Shown in pieces: positions 4,579-5,371 of a DNA stretch of 5,371 bases. The translations under genes were made by a program, and so were the position numbers. Location: contig JALOMX010000176.1 of NCBI GenBank assembly GCA_025455245.1, positions 1 to 5,371 on the forward strand. Direction: 5' to 3'. Below the pieces are notes generated by a model. It was not told the origin of the DNA. It was given only the letters and a program-made list of their open reading frames with translations, and did no database searches. The stretch's first letter is position 1. Each line of letters opens with the position of its first letter. The DNA is from Chitinophagaceae bacterium (lineage in GTDB: Bacteria > Bacteroidota > Bacteroidia > Chitinophagales > Chitinophagaceae).

Positions 4579-5371
4579 TCACCAACCTATGCCATAATCC
4601 TCACCATGGTTACTGCTGCCACCCCACATACTTCCATGTTTCCAATCGAACCAGATGGCATTGATGGGCCCGCTTGTACGGTCGCTGAAACTCAGGTTGT
4701 AACCCATGCGGCGTAGTTCCGCACGTTGCCATTCGGGCGTATCGCTGTGCAGCAGCAAATCACCCGGTTTTGGCTGACGGTCGCTTGTTTTTTCACCACC
4801 AAGGCTAAGCCACAATTGGTTAGTATTGAAATTAGCCGCTTCGGTAGCCTGCTGAACGGTCATTCCGAATTCGACCATATTCAGCAGGAACTGCAACAGG
4901 TTCTGATCCTGTGTATCACCACCCTGTACACCAAAAGCAAGCCAGGGCTTACCATCTTTCATGGCAAGCGATGGAGTGAGGGTTACACGGGGGCGCTTGC
5001 CCGGTTCTACCACATTGAAAGGATTCAATTGCGGATCAAGAACAAAACTTTGCATACGCTGACTAAGACCTACTCCGGTATTTCCGGCGATGCAGGCAGG
5101 CACCCATCCACCGCTTGGTACGATGCTTACAACCCATCCTTCCTTATCGGCCGACATTACCGAGGTCGTTCCTGCCCACAGGTTCTCCATGTATTGTTCC
5201 TGCGACAAGGTATTTCCGTTGGCAGATGCTATCTGATCGTGCGATGGGGCAAAACTATTGCGGCGACGGTCACCGCTGTCAGTAAATGCCGGAAAGCCCC
5301 GCTGTTTAAGTATTTCAAGGTATGGATTGGTTTGACCCATAAAAGAATAAGGATCACCGGGCGAGGAAACC
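4579..5371 (-). CDS. Gamma-glutamyltransferase-family protein, C-terminal part (gene runs off the window)
   Basis: The reading frame stays open to the window edge: the codons before the Met at 5338-5340 read S-S-P-G-D-P-Y-S-F with no stop, so that Met is internal. About 263 residues are visible, ending at the TGA at 4579-4581. Counting from that Met, the autoprocessing site is G-T-T-S (57-60), with Thr58 (5167-5169) as the expected N-terminal nucleophile of the small subunit after self-cleavage. G-K-R-P (114-117), T-P-S-L, G-V-Q-G-G-D (137-142) and the C-terminal G-G-S-S-N-H-G-E-D-Y-G follow the family order. The visible part is therefore the end of the large subunit plus a complete small subunit. 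Family members are usually exported Ntn-hydrolases cleaving gamma-glutamyl amides. Here the residues that bind the glutamyl moiety in E. coli GGT appear replaced, so an acylase-like specificity is possible. Family assignment is firm; naming it ggt would be premature. Confidence 0.88.
   Translation of the reverse strand, partial: VSSPGDPYSFMGQTNPYLEILKQRGFPAFTDSGDRRRNSFAPSHDQIASANGNTLSQEQYMENLWAGTTSVMSADKEGWVVSIVPSGGWVPACIAGNTGVGLSQRMQSFVLDPQLNPFNVVEPGKRPRVTLTPSLAMKDGKPWLAFGVQGGDTQDQNLLQFLLNMVEFGMTVQQATEAANFNTNQLWLSLGGEKTSDRQPKPGDLLLHSDTPEWQRAELRRMGYNLSFSDRTSGPINAIWFDWKHGSMWGGSSNHGEDYGIGW

Noticed and set aside
5338..5340. ATG as the start of the GGT-family gene
   Set aside because: The frame is open to the window edge and family alignment places this Met inside the large subunit.

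Overview
The window looks like chromosomal DNA from a member of the Bacteroidota, perhaps a Chitinophagales- or Sphingobacteriales-type organism (the order is a guess). The evidence is AT-rich spacers, start codons without Shine-Dalgarno sequences but with A-rich leaders, repeated matches to the Bacteroidota -7 promoter element TAnnTTTG just upstream of genes, and families common in that phylum (META-domain lipoprotein, DUF2147, IS1380-type transposase).

Left third (1-1094): no intact protein gene. It holds a cluster of small hairpins at the left edge (5-126), the C-terminal remnant of an IS1380-family transposase (minus strand, 310-609), and then a compact unit that may be a small RNA. That unit has three CGTAT repeats (754-780), a -7 element (812-819), a short transcribed segment starting with a hairpin, and a strong intrinsic terminator (924-955). 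A 25-codon ORF lies inside the same segment, so a leaderless peptide or a truncated gene is the competing reading.

Middle (1071-2274): two plus-strand single-gene units, each with its own TAnnTTTG element exactly 16 nt before the ATG. One encodes a META/HslJ-like lipoprotein followed by an intrinsic terminator; the other a secreted DUF2147 protein. Both products are exported and small; their cellular roles are not known from the sequence.

Right half (2295-5371): three minus-strand genes in the order gamma-glutamyltransferase-family protein (5' end beyond the window), secreted alpha/beta-hydrolase (BD-FAE/acetyl-esterase type), then an outer-membrane beta-barrel-like protein. A 10-bp terminator hairpin separates the first two. 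A 229-bp spacer separates the hydrolase from the barrel gene; it contains what looks like a decayed copy of the barrel gene's 5' end, abutting the hydrolase stop. The barrel gene converges on DUF2147 with only 20 bp between stop codons. All three products appear to be envelope or exported proteins (for the GGT-like protein this is a family expectation, since its N-terminus is not visible), but nothing shows that they form one pathway.

I found no clear undescribed defence, mobile or biosynthetic system. The best leads are the small-RNA-like unit with its upstream repeat array, the GGT homologue that has apparently lost the classical glutamyl-binding residues, and the duplicated barrel-gene fragment.
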